In this document: piece by piece, positions 8,662-22,066 of the stretch
Layout of the letters: every line of letters starts with the position of its first letter
Numbering within the stretch: position 1 is the first letter of the stretch
From: Methylocaldum marinum
GTDB lineage: Bacteria; Pseudomonadota; Gammaproteobacteria; Methylococcales; Methylococcaceae
Assembly (NCBI RefSeq): GCF_003584645.1
Contig: NZ_AP017928.1
Span: forward strand, 2,270,395 to 2,334,394
Direction: 5' to 3'
Length of the DNA: 64,000 nucleotides
Notes under the pieces: generated by a model
What the model saw: only the letters and a program-made list of their open reading frames with translations
What the model was told of the DNA's origin: nothing
Databases searched by the model: none
Position numbers and translations under genes: made by a program

Positions 8662-11184
8662 ATGGACCGGAATCAGGAATTTCCGAACACCACGCCCCGT
8701 CCGGAAGAGGAGCTTTCCCTGCTCAAGAAGATCTGGCGGGCGCCCTCGGGCTGGAACTTCATCACCGTCGTCAATAACGAGTACATCGGCATATTCTATG
8801 TCGGCACGGCCTTTCTGTTCTTCTTGCTGGCCGGCGTGCTGGCGCTCCTGATGCGCACCCAGCTCGCAGTGCCGGAAAACAATCTTCTGGGCCAGGACAC
8901 CTATAACCAGATTTTCACAATGCACGGCACGCTCATGATGTTCCTGTTCGCCGTGCCGGCGGTGGAGGCGCTGGGGGTGCTCATCCTGCCCAACATGCAG
9001 GCGGCGCGCGACCTGCCCTTCCCCAGGCTGTCGGCCTATGCCTTTTGGGCCTATTTCGCGGGTGGGCTGGCGTTCTTCTGTAGTCTTTTCTTCGACCTGG
9101 CGCCCAAGGGCGGCTGGTTCATGTATCCGCCCCTGACCAGTTATCAATTCTCGCCCGGCGACAACTCCGATTTCTGGCTGCTCGGCATCGGCTTCATCGA
9201 AATCACGGCCATCGCCGCGGCCATCGAGATCGTGGTAGGGGTGCTGCTCAACCGCGCGCCCGGCATGAGCCTCGATAAAATGCCGATCTATTGCTGGGCC
9301 ATGCTGGTGTTCGCCGGAATGATCATGGTCGCCTTCCCGGCGGTAATTCTCTGTACCGCGCTTCTGGAGCTGGAGCGCAGTTTCGAGTGGCCGTTCTTCG
9401 TGGCCGAGAAAGGCGGCGATCCCCTGCTCTGGCAGCATCTCTTCTGGTTCTTCGGTCACCCGGAGGTCTACATCATCTTCCTTCCGGCCGCGGGAGCCGT
9501 GTCGATGATCATACCGACCATGGTGCGCAAGCACCTGGTGGGATACCGGCTGGTGGTGCTCGCCCTGGTGGGCACGGGTTTCCTGAGTTTCGCCTTGTGG
9601 GTGCACCATATGTTCACCGTGGGGCTGCCGCAGATCTCCATGAGCTATTTCTCGGCGGCCAGCATGGCCGTATCGGTTCCGAGCGGGATTCAGGTTTTCG
9701 CCTGGATCGCCACCATTGCCGCCGGACGCTTGAAATTGACGGTGCCGGCACTGTTCACCCTGGGTTTCCTATTCATTTTCGTGCTGGGCGGGCTGACCGG
9801 GGTAATGGTGGCGATCGTGCCGCTCGACTGGCAGGTGCACGACACCTATTTCGTGGTGGCGCATCTGCACTACGTGCTGTTCGGCGGCATGGTCTTCCCG
9901 CTGTTCGGCGTGTTCTATTACTGGGCGCCCTACGCGAGCGCCAAGCCGCTTTCGGAAAAGCTGGGCCGCTGGGTGTGCGGATTGATGTTCATCGGCTTCA
10001 ACACGGCGTTCTTCCCGATGCACATCACCGGACTGCTGGGGATGCCGCGGCGGGTCTATACCTATTCGGCGGAAGTCGGCTGGGATACCCTCAACCTGGT
10101 CTCGACTTTCGGCGCATTTCTCATCGGCGCCGGCGTTCTGGTGTTCCTGATCGATCTGATCCTGAACTTCCGACCTTTCCGTCCGGAAAAGGCGGGCAAC
10201 GTCTGGGACGCGGGTACACTCGAATGGCTGCCCAGCGGCGATTACGCCATGCGCAGCATTCCCATCGTCGAAAGCCGCGAGCCGCTTTGGGATCAGCCGA
10301 ATCTGGCGGAGGACGTCGAGGCGGGCCGCTATTACCTGCCGGGCGCGCCTACCGGCGGGCGCGAAACCGTCGTTACCAGTCCGATCGACGCTCGCCCCCT
10401 GTACATCTTGCCGATGCCGGCAGGGAGCTGGTACCCGGTACTGGCGGCCTTCGGCACGGCGGCGTTCTTCCTGCTCCTGACCGTGAAGCAGGTGGTGCCC
10501 GCACTGTTCTTCGGCGTGTTCGCGGTCGCCATGATTATCCGGTGGGTTTGGGACACCGACCCCGGCCCCACGCATCCTCCCGTCGATATCGGCGGCGGCA
10601 TCACGCTGCCGGTCTACGTGACCGGCCCCATGTCGCATTCTCGCTGGGCCATGGTCGTGCTGATGATAGTCTCGGCCTCCCTCTTCGCCTGCCTGATCTT
10701 CTCGTACTACTTTCTGTGGACCGTGGCACCGGGGTTCTGGCCGAAAGGCGGAGACTCGCTGCCGGACGTGGCTTATCCGCTCGCGGCGGGAGGCCTTTCG
10801 TTAGTGAGCAGCGCGGCCATGGCCTATACCAGCCGCGCATTGAAGTCGAATCGATTCTGGAAGGTCCGCCTCTCCCTGCTTTTGGCCGTGCCGCTGCTCA
10901 TCGGGGCGCTGCTGACCGAGCTGTGGGGGCAGTGGCAAATCGGTTTGCGACCGACCGATTCCGGTTATGCCGCAATCGTTTATACCGTCATCTCGATTCA
11001 GGGATTTTTCATTACCGTGGCGGCCATCATGGGCCTTTACACATTCGCCCGCTCGGTGTGCGGACTCATAAACCGTGAACGCCGGGCCACTTTCGACAAC
11101 ACCATGCTGTTCTGGCATTACACGGTCGTTCAGGGCCTGATTGGATTAGCCTTGGTCCATCTATCTCCGCGCTTCCTGGGGTGA
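8662..11184 (+). CDS. ctaD: Cytochrome c oxidase, fused subunit I and subunit III
   Basis: 840 residues from the ATG at 8662, with AGGAGA (8651-8656) as ribosome-binding site. Residues 1 to about 540 are subunit I: His88 (haem a), His266-Pro-Glu268-Val-Tyr270 (CuB plus the cross-linked Tyr of A-family oxidases), His315/His316 (CuB), His401 (haem a3) and His403 (haem a). Residues from about 620 to the end are subunit III (SHSRWAMVVLMIVSASLFACL... and a C-terminal FWHYTVVQG). The fusion gives a haem-copper terminal oxidase that reduces oxygen to water and pumps protons in the inner membrane. It follows coxB and the antiporter remnant and precedes a small membrane protein. Longer upstream start options run through the remnant and are rejected. 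Confidence 0.95.
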   Translation: MDRNQEFPNTTPRPEEELSLLKKIWRAPSGWNFITVVNNEYIGIFYVGTAFLFFLLAGVLALLMRTQLAVPENNLLGQDTYNQIFTMHGTLMMFLFAVPAVEALGVLILPNMQAARDLPFPRLSAYAFWAYFAGGLAFFCSLFFDLAPKGGWFMYPPLTSYQFSPGDNSDFWLLGIGFIEITAIAAAIEIVVGVLLNRAPGMSLDKMPIYCWAMLVFAGMIMVAFPAVILCTALLELERSFEWPFFVAEKGGDPLLWQHLFWFFGHPEVYIIFLPAAGAVSMIIPTMVRKHLVGYRLVVLALVGTGFLSFALWVHHMFTVGLPQISMSYFSAASMAVSVPSGIQVFAWIATIAAGRLKLTVPALFTLGFLFIFVLGGLTGVMVAIVPLDWQVHDTYFVVAHLHYVLFGGMVFPLFGVFYYWAPYASAKPLSEKLGRWVCGLMFIGFNTAFFPMHITGLLGMPRRVYTYSAEVGWDTLNLVSTFGAFLIGAGVLVFLIDLILNFRPFRPEKAGNVWDAGTLEWLPSGDYAMRSIPIVESREPLWDQPNLAEDVEAGRYYLPGAPTGGRETVVTSPIDARPLYILPMPAGSWYPVLAAFGTAAFFLLLTVKQVVPALFFGVFAVAMIIRWVWDTDPGPTHPPVDIGGGITLPVYVTGPMSHSRWAMVVLMIVSASLFACLIFSYYFLWTVAPGFWPKGGDSLPDVAYPLAAGGLSLVSSAAMAYTSRALKSNRFWKVRLSLLLAVPLLIGALLTELWGQWQIGLRPTDSGYAAIVYTVISIQGFFITVAAIMGLYTFARSVCGLINRERRATFDNTMLFWHYTVVQGLIGLALVHLSPRFLG

Positions 11185-11190
11185 ACCGCC

Positions 11191-11547
11191 ATGGCCGCCG
11201 CGCTCCATTTCGTCACCAACACGCTTCGGATGCTTTCGGGCCTCTTGATCTGGGCAGCCCATTTCGGGATCGTGTATATCGCCACTGCCTTGGTGTGTGC
11301 CCGCGGGTTCCAAGAACTGAAATGGTTCGGGGTGGGGGTCGTCGCGTGGATGGTCGCCATAGCTACGACTCTAGCGGTCGGGGGAATTCTGGTCGTACTG
11401 GTTCCCGCCTGGAGGGATCTTTACCGGCGCAGCTCCTGGTCGGCGACGCCGGCTTTCATCGACTGGATGACCGTTGCCTTCGGAGCCTTGGCTCTGCTGG
11501 CGATCGTATGGGTGACACTTCCGGTTATGCTGGTACCGATTTGCTAA
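11191..11547 (+). CDS. Small membrane protein of the cytochrome oxidase operon
   Basis: 118 residues with about three transmembrane helices (residues 15-37, 44-70 and 88-112), beginning 6 bp after the fused oxidase gene in the same direction, so almost certainly cotranscribed. HFVTNTLRMLSGLLIWAAHF and the HFGIVYIATALVCAR segment resemble small membrane proteins of unknown function found in similar oxidase operons. It could be a subunit IV-like accessory or an assembly factor; no known assembly motif is seen. Function unassigned. Confidence 0.75.
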   Translation: MAAALHFVTNTLRMLSGLLIWAAHFGIVYIATALVCARGFQELKWFGVGVVAWMVAIATTLAVGGILVVLVPAWRDLYRRSSWSATPAFIDWMTVAFGALALLAIVWVTLPVMLVPIC

Positions 11548-11638
11548 GTGTCCAAAACAGTCCTTGAGCGCCGATCCCGCCGGCTGGACCTTTGCCCTAA
11601 CCGCGACGCTTCACGAGTCCTTTTATCGAAGATTAAGT

Positions 11639-11986
11639 TCAAACCGAAAAGGACGAACCGCATCCGCACGTAGTCGCTGCGTTGGGATTGCGAATAACGA
11701 ATTGAGATCCGGACAGGTCCTCGGTATAGTCGATCTCCGCGCCGGTCAGATATTGGACGCTCATGGAATCGATCAGAACGGTGACACCATTCTTGACTAT
11801 CTGCGTGTCGTCTTCGTTGACCGTGTCATCAAAGGTAAAACCATATTGAAAGCCGGAACAGCCGCCTCCGGTGATGTAAACCCGCAATTTAAGGTCATTG
11901 TTGCCTTCATCGGCTATCAATTGGCTCACCTTGGCCGCGGCACTGTCAGTAAATTTAATCGGCGCTTCGCTCATGCTAGTCGTCAC
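11639..11986 (-). CDS. erpA: Iron-sulfur cluster insertion protein ErpA
   Basis: 115 residues, A-type carrier family. The three cluster-binding cysteines are Cys43 in [12 protein letters not shown] and Cys107/Cys109 in [11 protein letters not shown] at the C-terminus. It receives Fe-S clusters from the scaffold and delivers them to apoproteins (in E. coli including IspG and respiratory enzymes). The sequence [17 protein letters not shown] and the length match ErpA better than IscA or SufA. It is a single gene, convergent with the cox operon, with about 90 bp between their ends. Confidence 0.93.
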   Translation of the reverse strand: MTTSMSEAPIKFTDSAAAKVSQLIADEGNNDLKLRVYITGGGCSGFQYGFTFDDTVNEDDTQIVKNGVTVLIDSMSVQYLTGAEIDYTEDLSGSQFVIRNPNAATTCGCGSSFSV

Positions 11987-12073
11987 CTCGATAGGCGCAT
12001 CGAATTCGAAACATTATGAATTTTCCGAGAAATTTGGTCAAGAATTAAGTCTATTCCTCATCTTATTTCAATC

Positions 12074-12397
12074 ATGCGAAAAATCATTCCGGTTATCGGC
12101 TTGCTTCTATACTTGTCAGCACCCTCCGCTTGGGCGCTACGTTGCGGGTCTCTACTGGTAGATATCGGAGATCACAAGTTCGAAGTGCTTCGCAAGTGCG
12201 GCGAGCCCGCATTCGCGGACTCCCGCATCGAACTCAGGTATGTAAAATTACAAGGCACGGGCATGGAGATAGGACAATACGTGCCGGTCATGATCGATGA
12301 ATGGACGTACGACTTCGGGTCGAACCGATTCGTGCAGCTACTTCGGTTCGAGAATAGCCGCCTCGTGGGTATTGAATCCTTGGGCTACGGCCGATAA
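12074..12397 (+). CDS. DUF2845 family exported protein
   Basis: 107 residues with a clear signal peptide (MRKIIPVIGLLLYLSAPSAWA). The mature part begins LRCGSLLVDIGDHKFEVLRKCGEPAFADSR, the hallmark of DUF2845, a small periplasmic family with two conserved cysteines (RCGSL and RKCGEP) and no known function. The C-terminal pattern (DEWTYDFGSNRFVQLLRFENSRLVGIE) also fits. A stand-alone gene, convergent with the rlpA-like gene. No Shine-Dalgarno is obvious before the ATG. Confidence 0.85.
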   Translation: MRKIIPVIGLLLYLSAPSAWALRCGSLLVDIGDHKFEVLRKCGEPAFADSRIELRYVKLQGTGMEIGQYVPVMIDEWTYDFGSNRFVQLLRFENSRLVGIESLGYGR

Positions 12398-12468
12398 GCG
12401 TTGACCCCGGATCGGATTTTTTTCGGCGAAAAACGGAAGACCGCCACTCTCGTCGGCCGGGCCGAAAT

Positions 12469-12873
12469 TCAACCGTCTCCTAGCTGCATCACCTCGATCT
12501 TCACCGGTGCCAGGCCCTCTCTTATGAATCCAAGCTCCCTGGCGGCACGCCGCGAAAGATCGAGTAAACGCCTGTTCTCCGGATGGCCCCGGTCGTTGAC
12601 GCGCACTTCCACCGTCCGGTTGTTGCTGAGATTGGTTACCCGGAGCCGGGTACCGAAAGGCAGCGATCGATGCATTGCGGTGAATCCGTTCTTGTTGTAG
12701 CGCTCACCGCTGGCCGTCAACCGGCCGTGAAAACGATCGCTGTAGTACGATGCGATACCCTTGTTAGCGCTTGTCAGGCTTTTGGGACCCGCCGTTTTGG
12801 CATGGCCAAGAGTACAAGCGGACGCCAAGCAGATCGAAAGAAGCGCGTTAGCAATTGGTCGAAGCCTCCGCAT
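12469..12873 (-). CDS. RlpA-family double-psi beta-barrel protein (short form)
   Basis: 134 residues: an N-terminal signal-like segment (residues 1-25; SACTL could be a weak lipobox), then a complete DPBB domain. Conserved text is GIASYYSDRFHGRLTASGERY, MHRSLPFGTRLRVTNL and VNDRGHPENRRLLDLSRRAA. RlpA proteins bind or cleave denuded peptidoglycan at the septum. This copy has no C-terminal SPOR domain, so septal targeting is not expected; it is more like the short lytic-transglycosylase-like RlpA paralogues. It stands alone, convergent with the DUF2845 gene. Confidence 0.85.
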   Translation of the reverse strand: MRRLRPIANALLSICLASACTLGHAKTAGPKSLTSANKGIASYYSDRFHGRLTASGERYNKNGFTAMHRSLPFGTRLRVTNLSNNRTVEVRVNDRGHPENRRLLDLSRRAARELGFIREGLAPVKIEVMQLGDG

Positions 12874-13060
12874 TCTTCACCTCCAGATTCGTTATTGTTA
12901 GGAACGATGCGGTTTAATCATAAACAATGATTCTAGAAAGACCGACTTAATATAGAATCGGTCATATCATCGAATTCCGTTGTGCGCCGCCGCACGCCCT
13001 TTAATGACTGTCGAGGTACGTTATCGGTTCCGAGAAGATTGCTTTGAAGCTATTTTTCGC

Positions 13061-14338
<1,278 letters not shown>

Positions 14339-14487
14339 TTATCCTTGGGTGAAATTTGGATGAATCCGGATTAAAACCTGACTGGGCTCAAGGTACACAT
14401 ACGCAAGAGTCCAACCGAGTTCGCCGCCACCGGAATATAAGACGAGGACAAGAATCCATTCCTGGGCACGCCGACACACGGGCTTAT

Positions 14488-15546
14488 TCAGGCATCCGCC
14501 CGAAGAGCCCTCATCGCCTGCCGGTCCGGATTCCGTACGATGCCACGCTCGGTGACGATGCAATCTATCAACTCGGCGGGAGTTACGTCGAATACAGGAT
14601 TCCAGGCTTTTATGACACACCCCGGCTTTGCGAAATAGGGGTTCAGCAGCTCGCTCTGGTCCCGCTCCTCGATTCGAATGCTTTCTCCGGACTCCGTTGT
14701 CCAGTCAATGGTCGAGGTCGGTGCAACCACCATGAATTTCACGCCATGATGGCGCGCGGCAACGGCCAGGGCATAGGTACCGATCTTGTTGGCGGTATCG
14801 CCGTTTGCCGCAATCCGGTCGGCGCCGACCACGATCCATTGAACCACGCCCGTTTTCATCAAATAAGCGGCAGCGGAATCCGCAATCAAAGTAGCGGGTA
14901 TGCCGTCCTGCTCCAACTCCCAGACGGTCAGTCTAGCCCCTTGAAGCCAAGGACGCGTTTCGGTCGCGAAAATATTGGAAACACCTCGGCGGTAAGCACT
15001 TCGAACCACGCCTAGCGCAGTACCGTATCCGCCGGTCGCGAGTGAACCCGTGTTGCAATGCGTCAAAACTCCGCTTGCGCCGGCGAACTGGGATGCTCCC
15101 ATCTCTCCCATCGCACGATTGGCCGAGATGTCGTCATCGTGGATGGAACGTGCAACCTGCAACAAATGAGGCTCCGGGTCGCCTTCGATCTTTCCGGTCT
15201 CGGATCGCATACGTTCCAGTGCCCAAAAGAGATTAACCGCAGTGGGACGCGAACCGGCCAGCGCGTTCAAGTCCAGCCCGATCGCTTCCCTCCAGGTACT
15301 CGGATTTTCGCGATACCGTTGGCGCGCCGCCAGGACCACGCCGTATGCGGCAGCAATCCCAATGGCCGGAGCCCCTCGCACGCGCATCGATGCGATCGCT
15401 TCGGCCACGCCCAGGGCACTGTCGAACGTCTCGTATTCGACTGCACCAGGAAGCCGCCGCTGATCCAGCAGGCGAAGCCCTTGCTCGCCCCACTGCAAGG
15501 CACGGACATTATCGTTAAACGAAATGGATTCGGAAGATGACGACAT
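14488..15546 (-). CDS. mtnA: S-methyl-5-thioribose-1-phosphate isomerase
   Basis: 352 residues from the ATG at 15546. It isomerises methylthioribose-1-phosphate to methylthioribulose-1-phosphate in the methionine salvage pathway, which recycles the methylthioadenosine left by polyamine synthesis. Family signatures are [36 protein letters not shown] (catalytic Cys) and [20 protein letters not shown] (catalytic Asp). The frame extends upstream to a TTG at 15576, but the ATG is preferred because [19 protein letters not shown] is a typical eIF2B-alpha-like N-terminus. No other mtn genes are visible in the window. Confidence 0.95.
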   Translation of the reverse strand: MSSSSESISFNDNVRALQWGEQGLRLLDQRRLPGAVEYETFDSALGVAEAIASMRVRGAPAIGIAAAYGVVLAARQRYRENPSTWREAIGLDLNALAGSRPTAVNLFWALERMRSETGKIEGDPEPHLLQVARSIHDDDISANRAMGEMGASQFAGASGVLTHCNTGSLATGGYGTALGVVRSAYRRGVSNIFATETRPWLQGARLTVWELEQDGIPATLIADSAAAYLMKTGVVQWIVVGADRIAANGDTANKIGTYALAVAARHHGVKFMVVAPTSTIDWTTESGESIRIEERDQSELLNPYFAKPGCVIKAWNPVFDVTPAELIDCIVTERGIVRNPDRQAMRALRADA

Positions 15547-15836
15547 TTTGGATGAATAAAATCGGGCGATTATCAAAAGACACCCGGGCTTACGGTTTAG
15601 TCGAGCCGGCCCACACGGGCGAAATGCCCGTATATTCTAATTTGGCTCAGCCGACAAACAAAGAATTTGCGCGTCTTCACTGCCCCCGGACGACAACTCC
15701 CGCCGACTCTTGAAACCTTCTACGCTACCACGGGTGCGCGTTTTTGCCGCATCATCGTAAGGCTATTCTCGGTTGCAGAATGGTCATACTCACATTAGCC
15801 TATAGTTGTCAACACCAATCTCCAAGAGGTCCGGCT

Positions 15837-16037
15837 ATGGCTCTCGAAATTTACCTCTGGTGCTGGATGCATCTGGAACCGCGTTACGCAGCCAGGAAAG
15901 GCGCAAAACTTTTCGGTTTGGCGGTATTGGCGCTGGGTCCTTTGATTTACGTCAACATGGATATAAGTAGGCACGGATTCAAGCCTCCGGCGCCCAGCTT
16001 GACGATCGAGGCGAGTCATGACGGTTCAGGTTATTAA
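15837..16037 (+). CDS. Small predicted single-pass membrane protein
   Basis: 66 residues from an ATG at 15837 preceded by AAGAGGTCCGGCT, a fair ribosome-binding site. It encodes MALEIYLWCWMHLEPRY, a basic patch, one hydrophobic helix (FGLAVLALGPLIYVNM) and a short polar tail. No family is recognised. The frame extends upstream to 15744 without protein-like content. It lies between mtnA and rlmB, both on the other strand. Confidence 0.4.
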   Translation: MALEIYLWCWMHLEPRYAARKGAKLFGLAVLALGPLIYVNMDISRHGFKPPAPSLTIEASHDGSGY

Positions 16038-16067
16038 GAGACCGCCCCTAGAAACTTTCGGACCTGC

Positions 16068-16856
16068 TCAGGACCGGCCTTCGAAACGCTCGGAGCGCGA
16101 GACAGCCCCGCGGGCCTGAGTGCGCTGGCGCACAGCTTCGAACAGCAACACGCCGGTAGCGACCGAAAGGTTGAGACTCTCGATTTGGCCAAGCATAGGG
16201 ATTTTGACCAAAAAGTCACAGGACTCGCGCGTCAAGCGGCGCAAGCCTTTTCCTTCGGCCCCGATGACCAAAGCCAGCGGAATCGCCAGATCCGTCTCGT
16301 AGAGGGATCGCTGCGCTTCGCCTGCAGCTCCTGCAATCCATAATCCTGCTTCCTTCAGCCAACCGAGAGCGCGGCTCAAGTTGGTCACACGGTAAAGCGG
16401 CACGGTTTCAGTCGCGCCGGACGCAATTTTAGCCACGGTCGGCGTCAATCCAGCCGACTGGTCTTTCGTAATAATGACTCCCAGAACGCCGGCGGCATCT
16501 GCTGTACGCAGGCAAGCCCCGAGATTGTGCGGATCCTGGACATGGTCCAGAACGAGATATAACGGCTGCGTCGGCAAATCGGCCAGAGCATTCCTAAGCT
16601 CCGATTCGCCCAGTTCGTCCGCCAGCTTCAACTCGAGAACGATGCCCTGGTGGTTTCGATTTTCGGCCAGTGAATCGAGTTGATTTCTTCCGGCAGGTTG
16701 GACCTTGATTCCGAGGCCAGCCAATTTGCGTTGAATCGCCGTGATACGGCCGTCTTCCCGATGCGGATCGATCCAAACGCTGATGATTCTGTGCGAGACG
16801 TTTTCGATGGCGGATTCCGCCGCGTGTAAGCCTGCAATGCGACGCCGGTTCTTCAT
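16068..16856 (-). CDS. rlmB: 23S rRNA (guanosine-2'-O-)-methyltransferase RlmB
   Basis: 262 residues, SPOUT (TrmH/SpoU) family. It 2'-O-methylates G2251 (E. coli numbering) of 23S rRNA in the peptidyl-transferase centre. The N-terminal substrate-binding domain (GLHAAESAIEN...) is followed by the trefoil-knot domain with the three SpoU motifs: LDHVQDPHNLGACLRTADAA, LVIGAEGKGLRRL and IPMLGQIESLNLSVATGVLL. The start overlaps the rnr stop (ATGA), giving the common rnr-rlmB coupled pair. The C-terminus is slightly long and Arg-rich. Confidence 0.96.
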   Translation of the reverse strand: MKNRRRIAGLHAAESAIENVSHRIISVWIDPHREDGRITAIQRKLAGLGIKVQPAGRNQLDSLAENRNHQGIVLELKLADELGESELRNALADLPTQPLYLVLDHVQDPHNLGACLRTADAAGVLGVIITKDQSAGLTPTVAKIASGATETVPLYRVTNLSRALGWLKEAGLWIAGAAGEAQRSLYETDLAIPLALVIGAEGKGLRRLTRESCDFLVKIPMLGQIESLNLSVATGVLLFEAVRQRTQARGAVSRSERFEGRS

Positions 16857-19093
16857 GAACGGCGTCTTCTCTTACGGGTTCGACGCGCAGGGGATTCGGT
16901 GCGCTTCACCAATTCGAGATCGATTTTCCGTTCGTCCAGATCCACTCGCGCAACGATAACGCGAACGCTGTCGCCAAGCCGATACATCACGCCGCTCCGC
17001 TCGCCTTCCAGACGATAACTGATCGGGTCGTAATGAAAAAAGTCCTTGTCCAATGTCGAAACGTGGACCAACCCCTCGACGAAGATATCTTTCAACTCTA
17101 CGAAAAAGCCAAACGGCGTGACAGCGGATATTACCCCAGCGAATTCTTCCCCCAGCTTGTCGAGCATAAACTCGCATTTGAGCCAGGCGATGACGTCGCG
17201 AGTCGCCTCGTCGGCACGCCGTTCCGTGTACGAACAATGCTCGCCCATCAGCACCATGTCGTTATGCGAATAATAAAATTCCTCTTTCTTTTTCTTTTCG
17301 AGCGCGTGAAGAATGGCGCGATGCACCAGAAGATCCGGGTAACGCCGGATAGGCGAGGTGAAGTGCGTGTAAGCTTCCAATGCCAGCCCGAAATGACCTT
17401 TCTTTTCAGGGCTGTAAACGGCTTGGGGCAGCGAACGCAATAATATGGTCTGGATCAGATGTTCGTCGGGCCTTCCGGTGATGTTATCCAGAACTTCAAA
17501 ATAGTCTTTCGGCCCGGGGTTGTCGCCTCCCCCGAGTCCCAAACCGACCTTTCCGAGAAATGTGCGCAAATCGGCCAGTCGTTCGGCCGTAGGCCCTTCG
17601 TGAGTTCGGACCACGTGGGGGAGCTTCTGGCGAGCCAGATATCGCGCCGCCGCGATATTGGCAGTAATCATGCACTCCTCGATGAGGCGATGGGCGTCGT
17701 TGCGCTCGCGCGGCACGATCTGTGAGATTTTCTTGCCCTCGCCGAATACGATGTAGGATTCCTGGGTGTCGAAGTCCATTGCCCCCCGCGCCTCTCTCGC
17801 CCTACGCAGCACTTTATAGAGCGCATGCAGTTCCTCCAGGTGAGGCACCAAGGCACGATATTTCTTTCTCAGCGCCCTATCGCTGTCGACGATCATACGC
17901 GCGACTTCCGTGTAGGTAAGCCGCGCATGGGAAAACATCAGCCCCGAATAAAAACGCGAGCGGAGAATGGCTCCCTCGGTGTTGATATAAATTTCGCAAA
18001 CCATGCACAGGCGGTCTTGCTCGGGGTTGAGCGAGCACAAACCGTTCGAGAGCACCTCCGGCAGCATGGGAATGACCCGATCGGGAAAATACACCGAATT
18101 GCCGCGGCTTTTCGCTTCATCGTCCAGCGCGCTTCCGGGCCGAACGTAATGGGAGACATCGGCGATGGCGACGTACAGTTTCCACCCTTTCGGAGTCCGT
18201 TCGCAGTACACGGCATCGTCGAAATCGCGGGCGTCCTCCCCGTCGATCGTCACGAGGGGAAGATGGCGCAAATCGACGCGACCCGACTTGTCTTCTTCCG
18301 CGATCTCCTTTCCTAGCCCTGCAATTTCCTCGAGCACGGGCTCGGGCCACTCGGACGGCAGATCGAAGCTCCGAATCGCCACTTCGATTTCCATTCCGGG
18401 AGCCATGTGATCGCCTAGAACCTCCTTGATGCGCCCGATGGGATCACGTTGCCGCGTAGGTTGCTCGATGATTTCGGCAACGACGATTTGCCCGGGTAGC
18501 GCTCCGTTTCGATGTTCTTCGGGAATCAGGACATCGTGTGCAATATGCTTATTGTCGGGAACGACGAAAGAAATTCCCTGTTCCAGATACAGTCTGCCCA
18601 CGATGTTATGCGTATTCCGTTCCAGTATCTCCACCAGACCGGCTTCTCGCCGCCCTCGGCGGTCAACGCCGCGGATGCATACCACGACGCGGTCGTCGTG
18701 CATAAGCGCACGCATTTCCTTGGGTGACAGAAATAAATCGTCGCCACCCTCATCGGGACGAAGAAAACCGAATCCGTCGGGATGGCCGATTACCCGCCCG
18801 GCAATCAGGTCTTTGTGATTTACGACACAGTAATGGTTTCGTCGGTTTCTCAGTATCTGCCCGTCCCGCTCCATGGCATTGAGGCGGCGGCGCAGCGATT
18901 CAATATCCTCAGCCTCTTGTACACCCAGTAACCCGGCGATGTCCTCGACTTTTAAAGGGACACCTTGTTCTTTCATCACTTCGAGAATCAGTTCCCGACT
19001 CGGAATGGGACGCTCGTATTTTCCCGCTTCCCGCTCCGCGAAGGGATCCTCGAATCTAAACCCTCTAGCGACCGTAGGGGTTGACTTGGTCAT
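16853..19093 (-). CDS. rnr: Ribonuclease R
   Basis: 746 residues from the ATG at 19093. A 3'-to-5' exoribonuclease that degrades structured RNA. Order: winged-helix HTH (about 25-85), two cold-shock domains (RVIGHPDGFGFLRPDEGGDD around 100), the RNB catalytic domain with the four-Asp metal site region (VTIDGEDARDFDDAVYCE), and an S1 domain near the C-terminus (EEFAGVISAVTPFGFFVEL), then a short basic tail (RRTRKRRRRS). Translationally coupled to rlmB. The frame runs 26 codons further upstream, but MTKSTPTVARGFRFEDPFAE is the better start. Confidence 0.96.
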   Translation of the reverse strand: MTKSTPTVARGFRFEDPFAEREAGKYERPIPSRELILEVMKEQGVPLKVEDIAGLLGVQEAEDIESLRRRLNAMERDGQILRNRRNHYCVVNHKDLIAGRVIGHPDGFGFLRPDEGGDDLFLSPKEMRALMHDDRVVVCIRGVDRRGRREAGLVEILERNTHNIVGRLYLEQGISFVVPDNKHIAHDVLIPEEHRNGALPGQIVVAEIIEQPTRQRDPIGRIKEVLGDHMAPGMEIEVAIRSFDLPSEWPEPVLEEIAGLGKEIAEEDKSGRVDLRHLPLVTIDGEDARDFDDAVYCERTPKGWKLYVAIADVSHYVRPGSALDDEAKSRGNSVYFPDRVIPMLPEVLSNGLCSLNPEQDRLCMVCEIYINTEGAILRSRFYSGLMFSHARLTYTEVARMIVDSDRALRKKYRALVPHLEELHALYKVLRRAREARGAMDFDTQESYIVFGEGKKISQIVPRERNDAHRLIEECMITANIAAARYLARQKLPHVVRTHEGPTAERLADLRTFLGKVGLGLGGGDNPGPKDYFEVLDNITGRPDEHLIQTILLRSLPQAVYSPEKKGHFGLALEAYTHFTSPIRRYPDLLVHRAILHALEKKKKEEFYYSHNDMVLMGEHCSYTERRADEATRDVIAWLKCEFMLDKLGEEFAGVISAVTPFGFFVELKDIFVEGLVHVSTLDKDFFHYDPISYRLEGERSGVMYRLGDSVRVIVARVDLDERKIDLELVKRTESPARRTRKRRRRS

Positions 19094-19197
19094 GAATAAT
19101 TTTCCTATTCCTATGTGTTTAAGGTTGCCTACTCGGACAACGCATGTTTCGGCGACCTCTCGGCTCAGCAATGAATCGCATCAAAAAACTCATGGTA

Positions 19198-19226
19198 TTG
19201 ACAAATCGTCCGATTAGTAACAAAAT
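19198..19226 (+). promoter_or_regulatory. Predicted sigma-70 promoter of tRNA-Leu
   Basis: TTGACA at 19198-19203 (perfect -35), 17 bp spacer, CAAAAT at 19221-19226 (-10-like). Its distance fits a start about 25 bp before the tRNA at 19260. Divergent to rnr. Confidence 0.55.
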
Positions 19227-19259
19227 TCGCGACTCAGTTGAGTTGTTCGACTCACCGCT

Positions 19260-19344
19260 GCCGAGGTGGTGAAATTGGTAGACACGCATGATTCAGGTTC
19301 ATGTGGGGAGACCCGTGGAGGTTCAAGTCCTCTCCTCGGCACCA
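19260..19344 (+). tRNA. tRNA-Leu (anticodon CAG)
   Basis: 85 nt including the encoded CCA. Acceptor GCCGAGG pairs with CCTCGGC. The anticodon arm CATGA-TTCAGGT-TCATG shows CAG; a long class II variable arm (GTGGGGAGACCCGT) and a T-arm with GGTTCAAGTCC follow. It reads CUG leucine codons. It sits between rnr and purA, transcribed opposite to both. The 3' end lies 14 bp from the purA stop. Confidence 0.96.
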
Positions 19345-19358
19345 TCCTTCTGCCCCCT

Positions 19359-21886
<2,528 letters not shown>

Positions 21887-22066
21887 CGAATTCGGCGAGT
21901 TCAGCAACGGGGAAAGATTGGATTCGGCAAAACTGGTGTTACCGAGACTTTCATTCCGGCGTCCAGTCTTTAGCAAATCGTTGACCGAGGGTGCCTCTGC
22001 CCGCCCCTCTATCCTACAACTCAGGCAAAGGGGCGGCAGAGAAAATACCGGGGAATAATAGTTCCC

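Noticed and set aside
9291..11078. 595-codon plus-strand frame inside the oxidase gene
   Set aside because: Arg/Gly-rich +1 shadow of the fused oxidase gene, whose haem ligands are all in the other frame.
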